From: Apostichopus japonicus
Taxonomy: Eukaryota; Echinodermata; Holothuroidea; Aspidochirotida; Stichopodidae
Length of the DNA: 64,000 nucleotides
Assembly: GCF_037975245.1 (NCBI RefSeq)
Contig: NC_092578.1
Span: 3,972,001 to 4,036,000 of the forward strand
Reading direction: 5' to 3'
Shown here: piece after piece, positions 55,301 to 64,000 of the stretch
Layout of the letters: each line of letters opens with the position of its first letter
How positions within the stretch are numbered: the first letter of the stretch is position 1
Program-made: the position numbers and the translations under genes
The notes under the pieces: model-generated
Told to the model about the DNA's origin: nothing
What the model saw: the letters and a program-made list of their open reading frames with translations, nothing else
Databases searched by the model: none

Positions 55301-58236
55301 TGATCCCCACCCACTCTTAGGGAGACCTTTGAACCAACAGTACACTGCCAAAAAAAAAAAACAACAACAACAGGAGAAAAAGGAGATTAAAGGGTGTGAA
55401 GACTCACGCAAAAAGAAACGTCTAATGCCGGTAATCTGACCTAGTTTCGAATGAGGTGTAACAGAAGTGTTAGACACCACCATCGATCGCAGAAAATACA
55501 CACACACACCTTGCTACCATCGGTAATTAGACACTAGTATACAGTCAGTACATACAGCTGCGGTCAATACCCACAGCAAAGTGTACAAACAACCCAGCGA
55601 TGGACATCTCAGGTCCAGCTAAAGATAACAAGGTATCACGTTTCATTACTGTACTGTCTGCATTTTGTAGCGACACGAACAAAACATCACTTGCAAGCAA
55701 CGAATGCGGTTTGGGGCGAGTCTTCAATGCCTTTAATAGTTCTAACCGTTGGTTAATAGCAGCAGTTTCTGACGATTTTGAAGAAAACAAATACTGGTTT
55801 AGGTTAAAATCCCAAAGGAAAGTAGCTCATAGCTTGACTTATCAATTTTCATTACAACTCATATCACAGTAAAAGATTAAAAAAAAACTTTGAAATTTTC
55901 CAGTTTGCCAATTACATCTGATTTAATACTACTTATATGAAAAATTGTCTGGTGGAGGAAGTGCTGAGAAATGAACAGTATCACTTGATCCTTTCCTGAT
56001 CAAACTTCACTAGTCGGCACAAATTTTCATCAAGAATGGTTACGTTTTGGTAAAGATGTCAACAAAATGCAAAAAGTTCCTTAAGAGTAAGACAAGCTTT
56101 ATTCAACTTCAAACCGGTGTGCTGTGGGTAAAGGTGGTGGCATTTGAAGCAATGAGGCTTAGCAATTGGGAGATTCAGGTTTTGATCCCCGGCCGGGTCA
56201 TAATAAGGGTGAACATCTAACCTGTGATATCTCCCACACTTTGAAAAGAGTTTTCTTTGCTGTTTGAGGAAGTTGTTTCGTTTCGTTTCGTTTCGTTTAT
56301 TTTCACTTTTTTTCTTTTTTACAATTACATTCACAATAATGTATAATACCAATGTCAAAGAAAGAAAAAAAGCATGGAAAATCTGAAAAAGCTACGCTTG
56401 TACACTCATAAAGTGCAGATTCACCATGAACAAATTAAATACAATACGCTAACTACCCCCCCCCCCTCCACTTCCCGAACGGTTACCACACATTTCTCTA
56501 TCACATACAACATTGATGATGGTTTAAATAGATTCTTCTGTATAGTGGAAGCACTATCCAAGCATTAAGCATTAAAGCAAAACTTTTAACATTTCTTCAA
56601 AACAGAGAAAATACTTCAGAACTGATATATGTTCTTTCCACTCTTTGAAGTAAAAACAAAAACTACAATAGCACCAATTTTTTTTTTAGGCAAAGTTCAG
56701 AATGGATCTTTTTGAACTTTTATTGTAACTCCACAGCATTACGAAACAAAATGTTACCTTTGTATGCACCCACATTGCAGGCTGGTGTTCACTCTTTTTA
56801 ACAGCCAATCCTAAAGTGCCATTTTCTGTTAGTTGATCGGGTGATGTGTACATGGAAAATCCCCCAACTCTCTCTACACCAGGAACAACAAAATCAACCC
56901 TGACAAAACAAAAAATTAAAAAAAAAATTGTTATTGACAAATATGGCATTAACCAGAGATCTGAATGGACACCCCAGTGGAAAAAACAAAATTAAACACA
57001 TCAAACTTTTTTATATGAAAATTATGATAAAAGAAGGAAGAATGAAAACAAAAGAGTACATGCACATCAACTTTCTTCATTTTTCCAACACCAAGGCTGT
57101 TAATCCTATTTCTCGTTAAAGCTCTGCAAACAAAAACGAAATTAGCAGAAAATAAATGATCAATATAAAAGGACCACTTACCATTGGCCAGCTTTAAAGG
57201 TAAAGTCATTGGCTGTAACCTTCAAGGTCAACAGTTTCACAGATTCTGAGGCATCTGAAATGGACATGACTTCAGCTTCTGAAACTGACTGAAAGAAAGT
57301 GAAAGATGCAAACGTTTAAGGATAGTGACTGGCTTACATCAAAAACTGAAAACGCTGAGACAAAGTAACTGCAAAAAAAGTACTGTGTCTTTGGAAAAAA
57401 AACTGAGACAATTATAACTGTATTTATATTTGATAGGATGAAGCCCAGTGGACATGCTTATGGCAAAAAAATCACAGACTTTGACTGATTGTTTGCAACA
57501 ATACAGCTTGGCAAACCAACTGCCACTCAGGAACAAGTGAATTTCTTGTTTTAACCCTTCATGTTTATAAATGTCCCAAACTAACTATGTGTAAAAGTTT
57601 TCACACAAGACCTGCATAATTAGGAAACCCAACAAAAGACTTGGTAGGATAAATTCTAAGACACTTAATGTTATTTGGCGCCATCATCGATGGTTGATAC
57701 ACACCATCTGTTACCATGGTATATAACATAAGGCAATAGCTTCACACTGCTTCACATAAGATCTAAAAGTGTCGAGATAACAACAGAAAATCTTCGACAT
57801 AATCCACCGAATTGAAGCAATATTTACTGTTTCGAAGAACAATGAAAATATTTTTTCTCCATGTGCTGAATTGACACAATTATTCACAAAAAGCAACAGC
57901 CTACAATTATTCTTACTTAGTCTGATCAAATGACCCTAGCCTATACTTGACTAGAGTTACAAAATGGAACATAAGACAGTCATCGTCTACTCAAAGGGTT
58001 ATTTGACAAGGCTAACAGAGTTAATATTTCCTCTTATATTAAAGGAGAGATGAAAGGATCAATATATTTAATATATAGTTGGGAAATCAAATAAGAGAAG
58101 TTGACTTCAAAAAGAGTAAACATGTCACGTTAAATACTACATGGCTGAACAACTTACCTTTTGACGAAAGTTTTCAGCTGTTCTTTCCACATGGCTTGAC
58201 ATCATAATCTTCTTAATTCCTGGCTGAACCCTGCAT
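52391..58236 (-). CDS. OXNAD1: Oxidoreductase NAD-binding domain-containing protein 1
   Basis: Predicted flavin- and NAD(P)H-dependent oxidoreductase of the ferredoxin-reductase fold; mitochondrial in vertebrates, substrate unknown. Six exons with GT/AG borders: 58236-58158, 57288-57182, 56899-56758, 55344-55099, 54105-53991 and 52557-52391. From ATG 58205 the phases give 825 nt, exactly 274 residues plus stop. Visible: KAGQWVDF and GGFSMYTSP (64-72) of the flavin barrel, CTVGSKVSLRVGG (100-112), the nucleotide-binding IAGGIGINP (131-139), CGPPPM (245-250) and the C-terminal EKWW shared with vertebrate OXNAD1. The vertebrate protein is about 312 residues; the missing part is N-terminal. The first visible exon starts in phase 2, open upstream of Met, so a transit-peptide exon may exist further right. 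A possible non-coding leader exon ends at 59813 (donor AAT|GTAAGT). Introns hold MITE 55391-55732, a SINE and local duplications. Confidence 0.95.
54121..54360. repeat. Tandem duplication beside an OXNAD1 exon
   Basis: The units at 54121-54221 and 54261-54360 share ATTAC(A)(G/A)TTATGTTAAATAC, then GGCAACAGATA / GGTAACAGATA, and an identical 28 bp end starting AAATAACATTAAGTGTC. A third, inverted copy lies at 57646-57731. The first unit begins 15 bp upstream of the exon 53991-54105 acceptor. Confidence 0.85.
55391..55732. mobile_element. TTAA-flanked MITE (piggyBac type), copy 2, intact ends
   Basis: TTAA at 55387-55390 and 55733-55736 flank ends AGGGTGTGAAGACTC and, inverted, AGGCATTGAAGACTCGC. 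TTAA target choice plus short inverted ends is the piggyBac pattern. Same family as 35555-35904, same orientation. It lies in an OXNAD1 intron 46 bp from the acceptor at 55345-55346. No coding capacity. Confidence 0.87.
56112..56236 (+). repeat. tRNA-derived SINE, third copy
   Basis: Contains GTGGTGGCATTTGAAGCAAT, GAGGCTTAGCAATTGGGAG, a damaged B box (GGTTTTGATCCCC) and GGCCGGGTCATAATAAG. It is the same family as the pair at 5755-5990. It lies in an OXNAD1 intron, followed by a (GTTTC)n run at about 56272-56298. Confidence 0.75.
57646..57731. repeat. Inverted copy of the 54.1-54.4 kb unit
   Basis: The reverse complement matches the second unit at 54261-54360, including CCATGGTAACAGAT and CCATCGATGATGGCGCCAAA. 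It can pair with the upstream units inside the OXNAD1 pre-mRNA. Confidence 0.8.
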
Positions 58237-60214
58237 CTGTCAAGGAAACCAACAAAATCCCAAATTATAAGTTATTTCCTAAATGACTCAACCAAACCTG
58301 TTTATCAGGCCATCATTACACCAGATGTTTTATTAAGTCACTTATCTATTGTAGGATAACAGTCCTATAGTTCTCCTCAAGCAAGTTAGGTAACAGAGGA
58401 ATCTGGTCAAATGAAAGTGAAGTGTTCTTACTTCATAATCACTACATCTTCTGCACAATCACAGACTACATTAATCTTTACAGATACACATTAAAACCAT
58501 GAAAATAAAAGTGTTAGATTTGAGCCACAACTCGCATGTTCCAACAAAGATTTCCAATATTTTCACATAAAAGGCTCTCTATCACTCAAATGCAATTTCC
58601 AAATCATCAAACAGCCATAAATGGATAGCCAATATTATGTAGTAGATACCACAACAGATCTCAACTGTACATTACAATGAAATCCTGGAAGAAGCTAATT
58701 AAATCCAAATAAATAAAATAATTAAAAATGAAACTTGTAATTTGAATAACAAAGACTGTCACAAGAGGCACTAACATCGGAAATTTGGGAGAATGGAGAG
58801 GGACGTTGGAACAAAAAAACTGAAATTCCTTACATGTACTTATCTTAAAAACACAATGGGAAAAGGAATTGATCATAAAGGGATTTGGATTATATTACCT
58901 GTGCTCATTGAGGGCCAGTGTTCCATGCTAGGCCTAGGTCCATATTTATGTTGTGGCTACATGAGTCACCAAACCAATATTGTGTTGCCCTAAGTAAGAC
59001 TAATTTAATTCAGTAGCACTTAAGTCAGTCTATGTTACAATACAACTGCCAAAGGAAACAACTTTACAGTAACTATCTTACAGTAACTTAGACTTAGAGT
59101 TAGACATAGCCTAAGGTTCAGTCCAACCAATACAACATAGTAGTAGTACTGGTTAAATACTTATATGGATGATAGGGTTGATCTTGAACAAAAACTAATA
59201 ACTAGCGTTAACACACAAAACACGACAACTTAAGGCTACACTAAAGTTAGGCCTCAAGCATCTAACACAAACAGTGGTTAGCCCTGACGAAATTAGACTA
59301 ACTTAGGCCTATCCCAGGCCTAAATGAGTTGCAACGCTGGTGTGGGCATACTATAATGTTTATGCCTACAGAATGTTTATAGAAAATTTTTAGACTTGCT
59401 ACTTATGTTATGATGGTACCCCTTAATGCTTAATTGCAGAATACCCCGCAACTCTTGGGATTCCCCCTAAGACGAAGGTAAACATCACTTGAAAGCTTTC
59501 GAAAAAAGTTCACCCAAACAAAATAGAAGAACGAGACTGCTTAGTTGCTCATACTCGTAGCGAATGTGGACCTGTCATACAGTATACAGATGCAGTTTAG
59601 TAAAACGTTTTGTTGTTACGAAACTGTCAGGATTATATGGTAAGTGTTCCATGTAGACGTACAAGATGCAGGGCCTGACAAACACATAAAGGTGACATGG
59701 GAGGTTTCAGTCTGGGCGGATAGGGGACATGTGACTTGTTTTCAAGGGGGAAAGCACGATTTTGACGACTGACTGGTGTGTTCGGTTATGAAATTTATTT
59801 GAATTACTTACATTATATATCAAGGCAGGCTGATCGAAGCTGGCCAACATACCGCTGATGAACCGCTGAAAAATTAACACAGTCTACCTCGATTAGGGTA
59901 TAATAGGTCATGCAGTTGCACACCCAGTCGAGCTTTCCAAGAAGCAAAAAAAGGTATCTCGAAAAACCACCGTTGCTTAACTGTAGCTGCGGAGGTTGGT
60001 TGATTGGATCATGGAGGTAAAAACAGATTGGATCAAAGGCTGACCGCAAATTATGTGAAATATGCGGAAAATGTTGTGAGCAGCACAAACTTTATGTTTC
60101 TGAGACCGAAGGGACAGGAGGAAGTAGACAGAAATGGCGAAGTTTTCAGTCTGTTAATATTAAGGAATTAAATTATGGCGCAAATGTACCTCATTATTGA
60201 GGCTCAGTGACTTT

Positions 60215-61040
60215 ATATGATCCCATTAATTGTTTAATTTTAACCAAAAAAATATTGGTGCCATCAAATTACCATAAAAAATGGATGTAAGGAACATTAT
60301 TCTGTCATTGTAATGACATTTCATGGTAATCGAAGCGGTTCCACTAGCCAGCAGGCAAGCGTATTCCGGCAGCGCCCTCAGAAAATCAATGCAAAGTACT
60401 ACACTAAACAAGGAAATAAGGAAAATAAACGATCCCATTCAATTGTTTATAACTTCAACCAAAAAATATTTGTGCCATCAAATGACCATCAAAAATGGAT
60501 GTAGCAAACATTATTCGTTCGTTTTCATGACATTTCATGACAATCGAAGTGGTTCTACTACCACCAGGAGTGCGTATTCCGGCGGCGCCCTCATCGAATC
60601 AAACAAAAAAATACTACAATAAACAAGGAAATAAGAAGTATGATTTCTCCCATTTAACCCCGTGAAAATTGTGTGCCATCATAATTATGACCATCATAAA
60701 TGAACAATGGGACATAATCTTTTGTTTCCATGATATTCACATACAGTCGAAGTTTCTCTACACTGAAGCCAGCAGGCCAGGCGTATTCATGCGGCGCCCT
60801 CATCATTGAATAAATAATACTACTATACTAAACAGCGAAAATAGCCAAAATGACAACTCCCATTAATTTCTAATTTAAACAGGTAAAAGTTTTTTTGCCA
60901 TCACAAGACCATCATAAACGAATGTAATAGATATTATTCTGTCGTTGACATTTGGTGATAAGCGAAGTGGTTCTACTAGCCAGCCAGCAGGCGCCGTATT
61001 CCGGCACTCGGCGAAATCGAATCGATGACAAAGTGCTAAT
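60215..61040. repeat. Four-unit tandem array, about 210 bp period
   Basis: Four diverged head-to-tail units start near 60215, 60426, 60637 and 60847. Each has, in order, a CCCATT start, TGCCATCA, GACCATCA(T/A)AAA, GA(C)ATTT or similar, CGAAG(T/C)(G)GTTC, (C)CAGCAGG and GCGTATTCCGGC(G)GCGCCCTCA. It lies upstream of OXNAD1. No coding frame is kept through the units. Confidence 0.88.
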
Positions 61041-61058
61041 TTAGACATGAACATCTAA

Positions 61059-61103
61059 ATCATGAAAATTATGAAAATCGTGAAAATCATGAAAATCATG
61101 AAG
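61059..61103. repeat. 9 bp tandem repeat, five units
   Basis: Units of ATCATGAAA with single-base variants (ATTATGAAA, ATCGTGAAA), right after the 210 bp array. Confidence 0.85.
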
Positions 61104-61567
61104 AGCACTAGTAACCGCTGCGCCACTGTATCTGCTGAGAAATAAGCTTCGTAATGTAAGCAAGAACACATCGTCGCCCCGCACTCTCGTCGCCCCGAAA
61201 TGGAGGTTTTCTCTTTTGACACGATTTTCAGATCAGATTCACAATAGCTCCAACAGTTTGCATAGCAACTGACTGAACTTTGCAGCTTATTGCAACCTCA
61301 AATGTTGTATTGGCTCATATAGTTTATGCAAAGAGGCTGGGCTTCAACACCACCCTACAAAAGGCTTCAATCTTCTGTTATATCCTAATTTAAATTACTT
61401 AATTAATTTGTGAGAATTTTTATTTTCTCTGTTTTCCTGCAGTATATTTGCATTGACTCTCGATGAGGCCCCTGTGTGAAAACGCCTGCCTGCTGACATC
61501 TAGAACCACAAAAACCAAGAAACGAAAGAATAATGTCTCATACATTCGTATATCGTAATGGTATATA

Positions 61568-63295
61568 ATGGTCATTTTATCACACAACATTTCTCAGGGG
61601 GTTAAATCAAGCAATAAATGGAAGTTGCCATTCTTATTATTTGTTGTTGTTGCTGTTCTGCTTGTTCCGTGTGGTACATTTTATTTTGAATCAGGTGAGG
61701 GAATTCCCTTCTCCTTCCCCACAATTGCAATCCTGTGTACGCGTACGCCACTATTGAGAATTGTTTGCACAAATCAAGGCATATGCTAAAATAGCAGACA
61801 CGTTAACTCGGACTCTTCTAAGTATCATTGCAATATTATCTTATATTACCCACTTTGCTCATTCACGCAATACACGCATACTACTTTCATTATACCTACT
61901 TTTGAGTATAATTTGCTGTTTGCTAGCTCTGCCTGCCAGATTCAGTCCAATCAATCTCACGCTATTTCGTAATAACGTTTTCATCATGTGATCAATCAGG
62001 TGGTAATAATTATTCATTTAGGGGGTGTCGTCAAAAAACATTACGTCAAAGGTTTTCTGTACTAAACATATGTGATTTGGTTCACTGTAGTATTTATGTG
62101 TGCGAACGTGTGTGGATATCATAGCCATGTTACCATCAATAATACTAATAACGTAGGTAACAGGAATGTTCGAACTGTGTGTGTATTAGGTCTAACTATC
62201 AGCCCACCTTTCCTTAATTCATCGAATTGTTTAGATTATAGACGAGAATAAACCTGTTCATCATTTTCATCACCTCAATTACGGAATACAACTGAAGTAA
62301 TGAAACTCTGAGTATTTGCTAGGACTATGTGAACATCTCGAGAGATAAGATTCGCAGGGGAAGTGCCATTTATCACGGATTGCAGTTACTCTATTCATAT
62401 TTGTAATGGTAACGTGAGACGTTGTTGCAATGGTTAGTAATACTACTACTTTCGTTCATATGGCATATCGTAACGTTAGTTCCAGAAGTAATTTGGCATA
62501 TAAGTTTCCTTTATAACGAACTATCTATTTATGCGAATCTGTATTTTTCTGGATCCAATTATATTCAATTAGGCCTAACAGTTACAACAGGCCTAGCCTA
62601 CTCGTTGGGAAATACATGCATTGGGTTCGTTCATAGTCAGAAGTTTATTCCCTGCTATTTTAACAATATTTTCTATCCCAGAAATTTGTGTGCTTGCCAT
62701 TACCGGAACACTTTGGGGTCTACCCTTTCATATGTAAGCCTGCAGAAAATGTCTGTCCATTTAAGATTTTTTGATATTTATACATCTAAGAAGCAGGATG
62801 ATAAGTTTGCATTCCTGTTGAGTCAGGTGTCTTTGAACAGCAATTTTTTTATTTCATTTTGCCAAAATTTATATTGATTCAATTACACACTGAAAAGTTA
62901 AGGAATTGTTCACATGTATAACAATGGAAAACTTCTTAATTTTAAATGCAACATTTCTAAATTTTAATAAATACTTAAAATTACAATATCGTTTTTGTTT
63001 TACTTAATGTTTTGTAATATGGAATATTCCAGGGAATATGGAGAGGAAAGTGGAAACAACTGTATATATATTTGTTACCTTAATTTATACTGTCTAAATG
63101 TCAAAATCACAAATAAATATTATCTTTCATGTTTTTAACTTGTCTTCCATTTTCCTTTACTCAGGGAAGCATGCCCTTCCAAGGTTGGATTGGTATTCTT
63201 ATTTTCCTGTTGTTGGCATCATTTGGACTTGCTTTACCAGTTCTTATTATTTTCTATGCAGTTTCATTTTTAGCTGGGTAAGTTGTCAGTCATTT
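61568..63295 (+). CDS. Weak candidate exons of a membrane protein
   Basis: A frame from ATG 61568, or from an acceptor TTTCTCAG at 61597, codes SSNKWKLPFLLFVVVAVLLV and PCGTFYFES, then a donor TCAG|GTGAGG after 61694. About 1.5 kb on, 63165-63281 lies between TTTACTCAG and GCTGG|GTAAGT. Joined in phase it reads GKHALPRLDWYSYFPVVGII and on through a second hydrophobic stretch. Both pieces look membrane-spanning, but T-rich DNA gives hydrophobic readings in any frame, and no family is recognised. The gene, if real, would continue past the right edge. Confidence 0.22.
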
Positions 63296-63838
63296 ATTAG
63301 GGTAAAAATGATAATTGAGTTGATAAGTTATTCTTGCCAGTTTCTATTTTATTTATACATATTTTATGTTCATTTGATGCACTTAGTGTTAACAACTATT
63401 CTCTACCCAGGGAAATGTGGACCTTTACAAATGGGGGATAGTGTGTACATGTATGCCTGCGGGTTATTTCATGTCAGATCACCAAATGGAATATACTGTA
63501 CACCACAATCTCCGAATTTCTTCATAATTGTGTAATGCAATTATTATCCACAAAAAAGGCCTAATTGCTTAAAAAGTAAAGGTCCAATGTAGATGGGAAA
63601 GGTGTAAGATATCATGTAGGCTACATTAATAAATAATTGACCTTTGGACCTTCTCGTTGACCTTGGAAATGACCTTGCGGGGAACCATTTTGGTTTCTTC
63701 AAAAGTCTGAATTTTAAATTCTTTGATATTCTACCTATAATTTCAAAGAAAGGTTTTGGTTGTTTTTTTTTTCCTTTTGAATCTCTGTAACAGGCATCTG
63801 AAAAAAAGTCATCACAGCAATTTTATACAGTAATTTAT

Positions 63839-63975
63839 AATGCAAAATACACTGAGTTACACATTGAAGATGCAGGAAAAGTGACACCGTTTGCATAATT
63901 AGTAATACAAGAGAGCATTTAACTGTGACATCACTCTCTACGCATTTCAATGTGTAACTCAGTGTATTTTGCATT
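63839..63975. repeat. Foldback element with 30 bp perfect inverted repeat
   Basis: Left arm 63839-63868 starts AATGCAAAATACACTGAGTT; right arm 63946-63975 is its exact reverse complement over all 30 bases. The 77 bp between them carries a small inner palindrome (GAGAG/CTCTC). No target duplication seen. It could be a MITE or a recent inverted duplication. Confidence 0.9.
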
Positions 63976-64000
63976 CTTACATATATTTTGAAGAAACTCT

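Noticed and set aside
59813-60088. 91-codon minus frame as the first coding exon of OXNAD1
   Set aside because: Its frame cannot join the 58236 exon; in the joining frame a stop occurs four codons before the donor. Possible only as a leader.
62422-62877. 151-codon plus-strand frame
   Set aside because: T-rich hydrophobic reading without motif; a short possible exon inside it (after TATCCCAG near 62680) could not be phased with neighbours.

Overview
This is a 64 kb stretch of a eukaryotic nuclear genome: genes split by long introns with GT/AG borders, AT-rich non-coding DNA, long TA and tetranucleotide microsatellites, and many short non-autonomous transposons. The conserved genes and the genome texture suit a marine invertebrate deuterostome. 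An echinoderm, perhaps a sea cucumber, is my best guess; this is an inference from overall look, not from a marker gene.

Layout. 1-7.8 kb: the 5' two-fifths of a PDIA4/ERp72 protein disulfide isomerase gene on the minus strand (signal peptide, acidic linker, two CGHC thioredoxin domains); the rest runs off the left edge. 10.3-15.5 kb: a complete two-exon class A GPCR on the plus strand (373 aa, NRL in place of DRY), with a 4.1 kb intron that holds a 94% copy of the gene's own 5' flank. 18.7-19.1 kb: a decayed GIY-YIG module of a Penelope-like element. 19.4-23.3 kb: a small unrecognised minus-strand gene. 23.3-36.7 kb: no supported gene, but many repeats, including a CAGT array and a U2-snRNA-headed element. 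36.8-43.6 kb (possibly to 49.7 kb): an unrecognised multi-exon plus-strand gene with a 1.6 kb open exon. 47.6 kb: a LINE ORF2 3' fragment. 52.4-58.2 kb: a six-exon OXNAD1 gene on the minus strand, complete from an internal Met to the C-terminal EKWW. 60.2-61.0 kb: a four-unit tandem array upstream of OXNAD1. 61.6-63.3 kb: weak candidate exons for a membrane protein.

The genes do not form a pathway. PDIA4 acts in the ER lumen, OXNAD1 is a presumed mitochondrial flavin oxidoreductase, and the GPCR is at the plasma membrane. The accessory content is the richer part. Four to five hAT-type MITEs have 8 bp target duplications I could read directly, one with another element nested inside it. There are two TTAA-flanked MITEs, a 28 nt perfect hairpin repeated at two unlinked sites, two tRNA-derived SINE families, and elements sitting within 50 bp of splice acceptors in both PDIA4 and OXNAD1. 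The best candidates for something undescribed are the 37-43/49 kb gene, the 28 nt hairpin family and the U2-headed element.
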